A stretch of 64,000 bases of DNA from Primula veris (taxonomy: Eukaryota > Streptophyta > Magnoliopsida > Ericales > Primulaceae), in the NCBI GenBank assembly GCA_963682055.1, contig OY821746.1:15427992-15491991 (forward strand). The letters run 5' to 3'. Below, piece by piece: positions 36,001 to 46,665 of the stretch. The position numbers and the translations under genes were made by a program. A model generated the notes under the pieces. That model ran no database searches. It had not been told where the DNA came from and worked only from the letters and a program-made list of their open reading frames with translations. Position 1 is the first letter of the stretch, and every line of letters begins with the position of its first letter.

Positions 36001-39000
36001 GATAGAATGGGGGAGAGTGTTAACTTGCACTTTTACCCATTTAAACTCAACCCGACCCGACCTGAATAGAATTGCACTTTTACCCGACCTACGGCGGGTC
36101 GGGTCGGTCAAAACCCGAAAAATTGCCATCCCTAATCGTAAGATTCCTGAACCTTGTACTACAACTTGGTGAAAATAAAAGAAATATATGATCTTCTAGT
36201 TATTGAACATTCACCTGAAGGAGAGCAAGAGCATTACACACTCGATTAGATTGTGCTGGGCTAAGAGTCGGTGGTGATAAAACAGGATATATGGAAACTA
36301 TCTCCTGCAATAAAGAGGATTTCAGCATAGATCACGAGAAAGACTAACTTACAATACTCATAACAAAAATATGGAATAACAATTATATATCCTGTTTAAC
36401 ATACTAAATTGTGTATTTACTATTCAGTATAGATTACCATTTACCCAAATAGTATTACAACCAAAGGACTAACTGATTATTAAAAGATATGGGATAACAA
36501 CCATATGTATTCACTTACACAAAATTTTAATTGGTAATCAAATCGAAAATTTATCTTCTTAGGCTTTGCATTCTTAAGACGCCTATCACGAACTAGGAGA
36601 AAATGTCATAAAATGTGAGCTCATGTAATTTCCCTTTTCATTTCTGCAAGTAGTACTTGGTTTTTTTTGGACATTGAAAAGTTTCATACCAAATGGAGCC
36701 ATTTAAGTTATTCGTGATTAATAAGTTTGACTCTGAGATCTGAACTTTTGCGACAGAACAAACAACGCAACTACTGAAAATTAGCTAATACTAGCTTTAA
36801 TAAACCTTTCTTCTCAACTTACAAAATACATAACATGTGAGAAGTTTCCCTTTTTTAACACTGAATCCGAGCATAATTGCGTAGTGAAGCCAGACATTAA
36901 AATCAACAGTTGTATAAATTAGGTGAATGACGTAAGATTTTATTTCTTCAGCCCATACATGGTACTAGTTTATCTTCTTTAGTGTAAGTGATGTGGTGCT
37001 GAGAGATAAGTGTAAAAGAGGAAAAACGGATAGAAACAAATTAAGAAAGCTAAAGAAGTCTTTTTAAGAAATTTCATCTTTTTGTTAGCCATAACTTGAG
37101 AAAACTTAAAATAATCTGGTTCAAAGTTTTAGTACTCGAATCTTTCAACAGGTTGGTGTACGGGCAATTAAAAATTGAGCATTGCAAAACAATTTTGCAG
37201 TAAATAGGAATATCTTCCAGGTCCACCTTCTTTCAATCACGAAGTTAAAATAACATTGCTATAAAGACGAGAATACACTCAAACTTTCGGAAGATTTCTT
37301 GATTTACACATAAAGTTAGCTGGATAAACAAGACACAAGAACGTGAAACATAAACTAAAGAAACTCAAGTTTTAGGATCTTATCATGCTGAAGAGGCGGT
37401 CATAATTGAAAAATGAATGTCAAACCATTATGGCAGATAAGATCTAACATGTTATATTCAAAAAAAACAATTGAATATTAACATAAACATACCCTACAGT
37501 TGTTATATTAACAAAAACATACCATTAAAATTTATATTATCAAAAACATACATTCAATTAATAATTAATAAAAAACAAAAAATATTCTTCATTCCTCCTA
37601 TCTATTTGCTCTCTCTCCTCCTCTCACTCTCTCTCCTCCTTCTTCCTCTATCTGATCTCTCTCCTCCTCTTTCTTCATCTCTCCGATCTCTCTCTCTTCA
37701 TACTCCTCTCTCTCTCCTATCTCTCATCCTTCCTCTCACTTTCCGATCTCTCCTCTTTCCTCTCTCTTTCTGATCTCTTTCTCCTCCTCTTTTTCTTTTT
37801 TCGATCTTTCTCTCCTCTTCTTTCTCTCTCTCCGATCTCTCTCTTCGGTGGAGATCTCTTTCTGATCTCTCTTTTTTCGATCTCTCCTCTTCTTTCTCTC
37901 TCTCCGATCTCTCCATTCGGTGGAGATTGAGACGGAGGCATCCGTCAGAGTGGGCGACGAGAGTGTAGAGCAAGTTTGAAAACTCGAGCTTGATGCCGAC
38001 GGAGATGCGCTTGTCGAAGGAGAGGCCCACTGTAACGACCCGGCCCCACGGACCGAACCGTCACGCCCGTATCAACAATATTGTCCGCTTTGGCACAACT
38101 TCCCAGGGGGGTCACCCATCCTGGTACTACTCCAAGTTAAGCACGCTTAACTGTGGAGTTCCGTCCTCGCTATTGTGCCGCACGGCTTTAAAAGGCCTTG
38201 TTGATAGGAAATGGATCTTTAAGCTCATATACCACACGGGTACTCTCATATCTGGGCGATGTGGGACTGACGCACAACACCGCAACACAGAATTTCCTCC
38301 CGGGAAATCCGGGTCGTCACAATCACCCTCCCTTTAGGCACGACGTCCTCGTCGGGCACGTCGTCCTTCAGGGGTCCAAACACACGTGCTAGTCCCCCCA
38401 CATTTCCGGCCAGATAGAGGCTCTGATACCATCTGTAACGACCCGGCCCCACGGACCGAACCGTCACGCCCGTATCAACAATATTGTCCGCTTTGGCACA
38501 ACTTCCCAGGGGGGTCACCCATCCTGGTACTACTCCAAGTTAAGCACGCTTAACTGTGGAGTTCCGTCCTCGCTATTGTGCCGCACGGCTTTAAAAGGCC
38601 TTGTTGATAGGAAATGGATCTTTAAGCTCATATACCACACGGGTACTCTCATATCTGGGCGATGTGGGACTGACGCACAACACCGCAACACAGAATTTCC
38701 TCCCGGGAAATCCGGGTCGTCACACCCACGACGACGATGTGAAAGTTCAAGATCGAAGGACGGGTGAGGATTGAATTTGTTTACTAGTGTATCTTGAAAA
38801 ATAAGTGTATGAACTCCGTGAATTAAGGGTATGGAGTTGAAAATTATGGATATGAATTATATGCCGAATTCTGTAAATTGGGGTATGAACTTTACGAATC
38901 AGGATATGAACTTTACGAATCAGTGTATGAACTTTTGGAATAAGTTATGAAAATATATAAATTAGTGTATGAACTTTTAAAACAAGGGTATAAACTTTTG

Positions 39001-42000
39001 GAATAAGGGTATGAAATATACAAATTAGGATATGAACTTTTGGGTATGTTTTTGTTAATTATAAATTTTTTAAGTATGTTTTTATTAATTTAATTTCAAA
39101 AGTAGTATGTTTTGTTAATTTATCCTTGAAACAATGAGGAGCTCATGAGCTATAGAAATTAAAAGTAGATGGCAAACCCTCATGGCAAGCATTGTCTAGC
39201 ATTACACGTCTATAGATTATTGCTAGAGTTCAGCTTAGGTTGGCAACGAATTAGGAATACTATTCATTGCAGCTTTAACATCGCATTTATCCACATGATA
39301 CGACCCCTATTTTACTTTGAAGGAGAAGCACCGGGACTTGGTAAATGTTTCTATGTCAATAGACAAGTCAAATTATTATTTGTTAATATTGAATATTTCT
39401 TCAAGAAATTATATGCAAAACTAGAATTGTCTAATTTACCTCTAAAATTTTAATTCACATAAAACCTCAACACTATTCCATTTTCTCTCGAAATATTCTA
39501 AATGGCAAAAGATTTACAGACTGATCAGGAACTTTCTGTGAAACTTCTATATTTAACGCAAAAATAGTTGGGCAATTTGCAATGCAAATGAAACTTTGTG
39601 TATTTTAAGGTCCAAGAGATGTAGTAATACATAGGGCAATGAAGCCACATAATAGCTCTTCTAAATCTTCCTACAAGGAAGGATTCAAAAGAAGAAATTT
39701 TTATAACCCTAATGTCCATACAAGTTATACAAGGAAAACTCTTTGGGAGTCCTCTTCTGCACTGCACCACGTATTACTTGATATAGCTTTATGTGTAATG
39801 TGACAAGGGCCCTATACCACTTGCAGCAATGCTGCTATCATCTTTCAAATCACAGAAACCTTGAACACTACTGCAACTAATTAGAAAATTTAGAAGGTAA
39901 TTCATTGCATAACAGAAGAAAAAACCTAATCTAGTTCTGAAATACTAATGAAGGCTTTAACACTTAACCAGCATAAGCTTTTTCAGGAATGTATCACATT
40001 TGGGTTGTAGCTCTAAAATGCCAATTCTCTTTCATAAATGACAACGAAAGCTGCTAGTAAAAGTAAAAGTTCAGCACATGTTCAATCTTTAGGAAAAAAT
40101 GTAAAACTGTCTGAGAAAAGGGATCAAATTGAGACTAGATGTGTAGCAAAATGTATTTAGTGTCTATTGGGAATTGAAAACCAACCTGCGTTACTAATAA
40201 TAGAAACGGGAAATTGTTAATATAATACGGGGATGAACAAACAAAGTTCCAAAGGCTGTAAAAAATAACGGGATCTAAATTTTTCTAATAAATAAATAGA
40301 AACAGATTCACTATCTTCATAAGCTCCACGAGGCAAAGAAATCCAAAACCAAACAATATTATCATCCCATGCTCAAGCTAAGTTCATCACCGGTTACCAA
40401 GGTTGCCAGTCTGACACTTTACATTTAGTTTTATTGAACTTTTTCTCAAAAAACCCAGTATGAAAAAAATATGATAGGCAAGTTTAATAAGACAAAAAAT
40501 AGAAACCAGTGATTAAGGAGTTTACCTGTAAGAGAGCAGCAATTGTACCAAAAGAGTTCCACAGAAGTGGAGCTAGATCTTGAAATTGGTCTCTCCTCTA
40601 TAAATAACAGAATTGAACTAGTTAGATTTAGCGTGACATATAAGACAGCTAATTTTCAGCAGAAATGTAATGGCAATCTATGCAGATTTTTTTTCAACTC
40701 AAAAGTGTAGAAAGAAGAAAGAATCATTCCATGTCCCATGAAAAGCATCCGAAACACTGGTATTCACACTGTAATATCTAAAAGTAAAACTGAAGGACAA
40801 TAAATCCAAAGACCAAAATTGGTGATATCTTATCCCACTTTTACACAATATAGCATGAAACTTTATGTAGCTGATCCCTAATCGTAAATAAATCTTGTAT
40901 ACAATAACTTTCTAAGAGAGCAATCACAGAACGAATTTTTAGAACCTAATTATCTTTAGGAAAAAAATAAAGAGCTAACACAAAACTGGTTGCACAGTAT
41001 CCAACTTCAAGATAACTACTCAAAGAGTTCAAGCATTAAAAAGAATAATTTCCATGGATTAGTTAAATATCGATCAGTACTTTCCAATGAGAAACCCAAA
41101 AAGTGTACTTTATGCTTAAAGTATATCAACAGAAGCACTCAAAATTCAAAATTCATATGCATCCCACTTCATCAGTGATGCATCATGAAATTATGTCCTA
41201 TGACCACTAAAGTCAAAAACTTAAAAAAAAATTATAAATATTACTGAGAAGGAAAATATGCACAGTGGTATCTCTGTATAACTAGAGGTACAGAACAACC
41301 CAAGCTGGAAATATCCTAACCACACGTCCGTTCTAGCATAAAACACCATATTTTCAACTTGAAGAAATCAAAAGCGAAAAATACTTTCAAACATCAACAC
41401 TTATAAAAACCAAGAAACCGCTGTGTATGTAGAGTTTAAAACTCAGCAGTTCTCTGATCAAGGAAAAATAACAATTAATATAAAGACAGAGAGGCAAAAC
41501 CACAGAGGGCAAATGTGAACAATTATATACCTTGGAGAGTTCGAGAAGAGCATTTTCTCGAGTATCGGTAACATCTTATCCCGATAAATTTGGTAATTGT
41601 TATAAGACAATTTCCACAAAAGGAAAAAAAACAATCATTGAAATTACCTTCAAACTAAACAGTCAAGCAAACAACATCCTAAATCATTAATATACTAAAT
41701 TTATTCACAAAAATCTATAAATGTCTAATATATTTCCAGAATTTAACAAGTAACAAGAGTTAACCAATACAAACTAAACTTCACACAGAGAGTATCTATC
41801 TAATCATAATCACACCCGCAACAAACATCCAAGCTGCATAACATTATACACTAAAAAACTATACACTACAGATTATCAACAGAAAAAGGTACAATTTGCA
41901 ATGAATTTCCTAAGAGAGCAATCCAGGACCGCAAATTTATAAGCAGGTGTACAAAAATACATACAATCAAACAAGGATACAATAATTTGATTGGGACAAT

Positions 42001-44938
42001 AGTTCCCTGATCAGGGCATAGAATCCGTAAAAAAATTGCATCTGAGCAATCCAATGGACCAAGGCTAACCACGAACACAACACACAAGTTAATACTCCAT
42101 CCTTCCATAAATAAATGTCCTTCTTTGAAAACTGTGTCACTCAAGGATTTGAAACAATTTTACTTAAGATTCAACAAAAGAAGCATCAAAACATGATTTT
42201 ATTTTATTTTTAAAACATTTTGTACCTAAAATAATTTAACTATTAAAAAGGGGTATTTCAAAAATAAAACGAGAAAATTTTCTAGAAAAAAGGAAAGTGA
42301 ACACTTATTTTGAGACGTCCCAAAATGAAAAGAAGTACACGAGTACATTTGAATGAGGAGGGAGGAAGTATGTGCTGCCTCACACACTGGGAAGGTACTA
42401 AGAATAGACTAAAAGGCACATATCCACATTTATTTCATCGTCTCCCAAGTCCCAAATATGAATCCTGGTTCTGTCACTACTCTCACATTACACGTACAAA
42501 CTACAAAGACATAGTATTATATTAATACATGTTACCATATACATACATATTTCGAGTTTAGGTATATAATTCCAAATTTTCCCTAATCAAGGAAACGCTA
42601 AATTTAACTCTTTCACATAACATCACCCCCAAAGACTAATCACAATTCACAAATAATCAATACATATGTAATACTTAGTAACATCTATATGAAAACTGAG
42701 TTAGGATAAACTATTCCAATAGTCCTCTAATCAAGGCAAACTAAATCTAATATAATATTTCATATACCATCAACCAAAAAGATGAATCACGATTTACAAA
42801 AAATATGTGTGTTTGTATAGAAACTGACGTTGGATAAACAATTTCAATAGTTCACTGGAATCATTAGTCAAGGCAAACTAAATACATTTCTTTCATACTA
42901 ACATAAACTCAAAAGACTGATCATAATTCAGAAACAAGACAAATGTAGTATTACTATTACATACACATGCATGTAAATTAAGAGAACACATAAAGTTTAT
43001 AAACACATCCAGTACATACAAACGTAAATTGTGCATATACATACATACATACAGGGAAGAAACTACTCCCCCGGGGTAAAAATTGATGAAATTTTTTAAA
43101 AAAAAAACTTCGTATTTTGATCAAAATCTTAAAAAATTAGCAACCGGCCCCCCATTTTAGGAAAAAAAGCTCATACAGGGTATGAAATAAATAATATAGA
43201 ATATTGGCCCCTCCCTCAAATTCTTCGTCAATGCATGCATGCATACATACATACATATATATACACAGACAGACATTCATGCATATATGTGTGTGTGTGA
43301 TATGTATGTAAGGAATGTAACACCTTGGAGAGTTCGAGAAGGGCGTTTTCACGGAGATCGGAATTTCTGAGATCGAGAACAAGCTTCTCTGTCTGTACTT
43401 GCTGATTTGACGACGATCCTCCCTCCGACTCTGACTCGCCGTACCACGACGGACTCTGACCGCCCATTTTATTAACCATCCCACCACCCATACTCTCTAT
43501 CTCTATCTCTCTATATGTATATATGTAAGTATCTATAGATATATGTATAGTAGATGGAAGAAGGAGACACAACAACTATATTGAAAACGGTGGTGGTTGT
43601 GGAACAAATTTACAGACAAGCCAAATTAGTGTTGTGCGTTGGTTGCTCGTTCACTTGCCATCTGTCCTATACCAATAACATTGTTTTGCACGGAGCAACC
43701 CAATGGACCAAGGCTAACCACAAACAGAACACACTAATAAATGCGTGCCTAGCACACAGGGGAGGTACTAAGAGTAGACTAAAAGCCCCCGGCATATGCA
43801 CATTAATTTCATTTCTCCCATATATAAATCCTGGTCCCGTCACTGCTCACGCATTACAGTTTACACGCAAAAAGGCATATATTATATAAAATACATATTA
43901 ACATATATATACATATATTGAGTTTGAGTACATAATACCAAAAGCTCCCTAATCAAGGCAAATTAAAATAAACTCTTTCATAAAACATCACCCCCAAAGA
44001 CTAATCACAATCCACAAATAATCAATACATATGTAATACTGTACATAGTAACATCTATATAAAAAATGAGTTTGGATAAATAATTCCAATAGTTCTCTAA
44101 TCAAGGAAAACTAAATCTATTAATATTTCATATACCATCAAGGTATCAACCAAAAAGATGAATCCCAACTTACAAACAATATATGTGTATACTATAGAAC
44201 CTGAGTTTGGATAAATAATTTCAAAATAGGCAATAGTTCACTAATCAAGGCAAACTAAATTTATTTTTTTCATATAACATAAATCCCAAAGACTAATCAC
44301 AATTCACAAACAAGGCAAATGTAGTATAACATACGCGTGCATGTAGATAAATAGAATGCATATAAACACATCAGTACATACAAACGTAAATTGTGTATAT
44401 ACATACATACAGCCATACAGGGAAGGAACCACACCCCCGGGTAAAAATTGATGAAAATTTAAATTCTTTCTATGTGATCTGAGCAAAATCTTCAAAAATT
44501 AGTATTCATCCCCACATTTTATGGGGAAAAAACTCATATATGGTATGAAAATAAATAATGTAGAATAACGGCCCCTCCCATTTCAAATTCCTGGTTCCGT
44601 CACTGCATACATACATACATATATACAAACAAGACAAATGTAGTATAACATACACATGCATGTAGACAAAAGAAGGCATATAAACACACCCAATACATAC
44701 AGACGTAATTGTGTACATACATATACATAGGGGGGAAGCTAAGTACATACCATCCAGGCACGACACCCCCCATATAATTGTGATTCTTTTAATTTTCAAC
44801 CATGAATTTTCACTAAAGTATGTGAAAAACGATGATTTGGCACCCCTCACTTTTTTTTTAATTTCACTAAATATAATAAATAATGTATATTCGGCACCCC
44901 CATAAACCATTCCTAGCTTCGCCCCTACATACATGCAT

Positions 44939-44972
<34 letters not shown>

Positions 44973-45364
44973 GTAAGTTGTAAGTAAGGAATGTAGTACC
45001 TTTGTCCTTGGAAACAATTCACAGTTCACAAACAAGACAAATGTAGTGTAACATACACATGCATATAGGTAAAAAGAAGGCATATAAACACATCAAGTAC
45101 ATACAAATGTAATTGTATATACATACACACATATATGATATATTATATACATATATACATAAATAAAATTGTATGTAAGGAATGTACTACTTTGGAGAGT
45201 TCGAGAAGAGCGTTTTCACGGAGATCGGGGTTGCTGAGATCGAGAACCAACTGCTCCGTCTCTAACTGCCTAATCGACGGCGAAGATCCTATTCCTCCCT
45301 CCCCCGACCCTGCCGCTGCAGACTGGACACCGTACCACGCCGGAGTCCCACCACCCATATTCAT
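30074..45364 (-). CDS. CNOT9: CCR4-NOT complex subunit 9 (CNOT9/RCD1/CAF40 homologue)
   Basis: Nine coding exons: 45191-45364, 40526-40597, 36215-36304, 34605-34647, 34115-34221, 33272-33367, 32636-32826, 30284-30353, 30074-30181; all GT-AG with matching phases, 316 aa. After a Gly/Ser-rich N-terminus (1-35) comes [20 protein letters not shown], then [56 protein letters not shown] and [19 protein letters not shown], the conserved armadillo-repeat core of Rcd1/CNOT9. The protein is a core scaffold of the CCR4-NOT deadenylase in cytoplasmic mRNA decay and binds NOT1 and tryptophan-containing partners. Introns are unusually long and transposon-laden. An alternative first exon at 43324-43491 would replace residues 1-58. 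Local changes such as DTRTSFLK (about 119-126) suggest some divergence, but the frame is intact. Confidence 0.93.
30407..30646. repeat. 120-bp near-exact tandem duplication (CNOT9 intron 8)
   Basis: The block beginning ATAAGCAGGGCAATTGGG repeats with a 120-bp period, and each copy ends in a (CATA)n run. The second copy abuts the 5' LTR at 30644. Confidence 0.9.
30644..32348 (+). mobile_element. Small non-autonomous LTR retrotransposon (CNOT9 intron 8)
   Basis: LTRs 30644-31015 and 31990-32348 share TGTAACATTTCTATTC...TTATTACA. A 5-bp target duplication ACATA flanks it (30639-30643 and 32349-32353). A primer site TTGGTACCAGAGC follows the 5' LTR. The interior is under 1 kb with only a lysine-rich, gag-like ORF fragment (31041-31407) split by a stop; no pol domains. 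It is antisense to CNOT9 and between exons 7 and 8. Confidence 0.9.
34870..35080. other. LTR-like fragment in CNOT9 intron 3
   Basis: GTGTGAGAGCATTATCCCACATCGG resembles the 5' edge of many plant LTRs, followed by a short TATTTATGGGG region. There is no second LTR, primer site or duplication. Listed only as a probable fragment. Confidence 0.3.
35246..36134. mobile_element. hAT-like non-autonomous element (CNOT9 intron 3)
   Basis: Ends TAGGGATGGCAATT and AATTGCCATCCCTA are inverted repeats. The flanks ATTGTAAG (35238-35245) and ATCGTAAG (36135-36142) form an 8-bp target duplication with one mismatch, typical of hAT elements. Both ends carry CGACCCGACC words. The interior is AT-rich with repeated TTTTACCCATTTAA blocks and no ORF. 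Confidence 0.85.
37601..37920. repeat. CT-rich low-complexity tract with GATCTCTC units
   Basis: A pyrimidine tract with frequent GATCTCT words; the ORFs across it are low-complexity artefacts. Confidence 0.85.
38092..38161 (-). other. 5S rRNA-like domain in Cassandra 3' LTR
   Basis: On the minus strand it reads GAACTCCACAGTTAAGCGTG, then GGAGTAGTACCAGGATGGG and TGACCCCCCTGGGAAG. These match the 5S internal promoter (box A, intermediate element, box C) with a few changes. It probably supports RNA polymerase III transcription. It is not a functional ribosomal gene because the 5' third is missing. Confidence 0.85.
38495..38564 (-). other. 5S rRNA-like domain in Cassandra 5' LTR
   Basis: An identical copy of the segment in the other LTR, offset by 403 bp. 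In element orientation this is the promoter-proximal LTR. Confidence 0.85.
39121..40525. other. CNOT9 intron 2, unassigned part
   Basis: AT-rich intronic sequence between the composite element and exon 2. The ORFs here have no recognisable domain. I see no RNA gene or repeat structure. Confidence 0.5.
41531..41572 (-). pseudogene. Remnant third copy of CNOT9 exon 1 3' end
   Basis: On the minus strand this reads [14 protein letters not shown] with donor AAG|GTATAT; similarity stops just upstream of the block. It has no start codon in frame. It could be a dead duplicate, or a competing 5' splice site only if an acceptor exists upstream. Confidence 0.6.
42093..42370. mobile_element. Stowaway-like MITE
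   Basis: Starts CTCCATCCTTCCATAAATAA and ends in the inverse of CTTCCTCCCTCC, with TA dinucleotides at 42093-42094 and 42369-42370. CTCCNTCC ends plus a TA target are the mariner/Stowaway pattern. About 274 bp, no ORF. Lies between CNOT9 exon 1B and exon 2. Confidence 0.7.
43324..43491 (-). CDS. CNOT9: Alternative first coding exon of CNOT9 (exon 1B)
   Basis: A 56-codon exon starting [11 protein letters not shown] and ending [21 protein letters not shown], followed by a GTGTTA donor, phase 0. It is a paralogue of the exon at 45191-45364, sharing GGQ/TPxWYG and [10 protein letters not shown] with a different linker. Using it gives a 314-aa CNOT9 with another N-terminus. An intact frame and donor suggest function, but expression cannot be seen. 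The canonical LSNPDL reading in exon 1A is LRNSDL here. Confidence 0.75.
44728..44927. mobile_element. 200-bp MITE-like element with TAGGGG.GAAGCTA ends
   Basis: The left end TAGGGGGGAAGCTAAG is the inverse of CTAGCTTCGCCCCTA at the right, and GCACCCCC-type words occur subterminally. The flanks are CATA-rich, so a target duplication cannot be read with confidence. A (AC)n run follows at 44938-44963. Confidence 0.6.
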
Positions 45365-46072
45365 ATTGGCCAACTAGTATATGGTTGAAAGCGGTGGTGG
45401 TTGTGTTACTCTTTAACTAATTTACTTACAAACTAATTAGTGTTGCTGTTTGTGTGTATTGGTTGGTTGGTTACTTGTTTACTTCACATCTGTCCAATAA
45501 TAACCCATCACACTTTGCTCTTTTTAGTTTGTTGCCAAATGTTTGTTTGTCTTCAAAAAACAATGATACAGTACACTAGTTTGTTAGCTATCTTTGTAAA
45601 TGTTATATTATGTTATCATGGGTTATGTTTATAAATATTAAAAAAGTTGTTAAATATAACAATGTTTTTAGTGTTGTTAATTGATGATGTGGAAAAATAT
45701 CATTAATTAAAACGTGAACTTATCTCAATTACTCCTATTTTAGTTCCTATATAATGGGGTTTACAAAATGACTAATTAATAATATTTTAATTAATAATTA
45801 ATTTCAATTAAAATTAGATAATTTTGTTAACTTAATACACTAATATGAATGTTAAATTTAAGTTATATATGTGTCATTTAATATGCAATTAAATAATGAT
45901 GTGTCAAAATTAATATTGTTAAAATTAACAACAGCTCTAATAAATAAATAGGTTTTTATGGATATAGTGGAGTGTTTGGTAAATTGTTTTCGGAAACCTG
46001 GTTTTTTATAGATTTTTTTAATTAGTATTTATTAAAAATGTTTAGATTTTGTTTTTAAATGATAAAAGGAGG
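45365..46072. promoter_or_regulatory. CNOT9 upstream region
   Basis: AT-rich sequence upstream of the outer first exon. A 5' leader rich in AACCACCACCG-type words (minus strand) precedes the ATG. I cannot place a TATA box with confidence. Confidence 0.35.
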
Positions 46073-46202
46073 AACACAAATATGCGTCTTGTTTTTTTTT
46101 CGAGATGTATAATTATATGTTTTGGAAATTATGGTAAAATTTAAAAATTCAAAACATGTCATTATACATCTCGGAAAAAAAAACAAGACGCATATTTGTG
46201 TT
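46073..46202. repeat. Long near-perfect inverted repeat (foldback hairpin)
   Basis: The left arm starting AACACAAATATGCGTCTTG, then a T-run and CGAGATGTATAAT, pairs with the right arm ending in its reverse complement at 46202. Arms are about 50 nt with a few mismatches around a 25-30 nt loop. Could be a small foldback MITE or a hairpin-RNA locus. Confidence 0.85.
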
Positions 46203-46665
46203 GCCGTCGTGAAACCGTGGAGATTTGCATTAGCCAAATCTTGATTTAGAGCATTTTTACAAAAAAATGTCCAAGTTTATGTCTAAGTTGATTTTCATGT
46301 AAGCTCTCCCAATTATAACTTATTAATATTGTTTTCATTAGTTATGTTTATATAATATAAGCTAGTTTTTTTGGATTTAATAGTGTGTGATTATAAATGC
46401 GACTTGAGTTTATATTTAATTTAACTTAATTATGGAATGATATTAATTTATTAAAATATGTCACGTGATACTCGTTAGCCAAACTGTATAAGAAAAAAAA
46501 AAACTAATAATAAATGGTTTTTTAAAGAAATAGTGGAGTGTTTGGTGAATTTGTTTAAGGAAAGTTGACTTTCTTATAAAAAAATTATTACTTTTTTACT
46601 TGTTCATTTTTCCGAATAATAAAAGTTCATAGCCTAATGAGTGTGTAGTATCTACTATGGGTGGG

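Larger units (their letters stand above)
38031..38724 (-). mobile_element. Cassandra-type TRIM retrotransposon with identical LTRs
   Basis: LTRs 38031-38321 and 38434-38724 (291 bp each) look identical base for base, flanked by target duplication CCCAC (38026-38030 and 38725-38729). On the minus strand the 112-bp interior begins with TGGTATCAGAGCC, the initiator Met tRNA primer site, and there is no coding capacity. Each LTR contains a 5S-rRNA-like segment, the defining trait of Cassandra. Identical LTRs imply a recent insertion. It lies in CNOT9 intron 2, same strand as the gene. Confidence 0.93.
37474..39120. mobile_element. Composite element with inverted ATTAACAAAAACATAC repeats, interrupted by Cassandra (CNOT9 intron 2)
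   Basis: The left flank (37474-37560) repeats ATTAACAwAAACATAC; the right flank (39035-39120) has the inverse GTATGTTTTTGTTAAT several times. Between them lie a CT-rich tract (37601-37920), a GC-rich coding-like stretch (37921-38030 and 38730-38765) and TATGAAC-rich repeats (38805-39030). The GC-rich part stays open on the minus strand, including [16 protein letters not shown]. Removing the Cassandra insertion leaves an element of about 950 bp. Class not determined. Confidence 0.4.
41531..45361. repeat. Segmental tandem duplication around CNOT9 first exons
   Basis: Besides the exon copies ending at 41531, 43324 and 45191, flanking blocks recur. GGTACTAAGARTAGACTAAAAG is at about 42393 and 43766; CATACAAACGTAAATTG at about 43016, 44378 and, diverged, 44700 and 45098; TACAGGGAAG at about 43051 and 44417; GGTAAAAATTGATGAAA at about 43075 and 44441. 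Spacing of about 1.8 kb fits two rounds of duplication followed by decay and MITE insertion. Confidence 0.7.

Noticed and set aside
37698..38030. Arg/Glu-rich minus-strand ORF (RERERRGE-type)
   Set aside because: It is the CT-rich low-complexity tract translated; only its short GC-rich start looks coding-like.
38092..38564. Two apparent 5S rRNA genes
   Set aside because: Only the 3' two thirds of 5S is matched, with substitutions, and both copies sit at the same place in identical LTRs, so they are Cassandra LTR domains.
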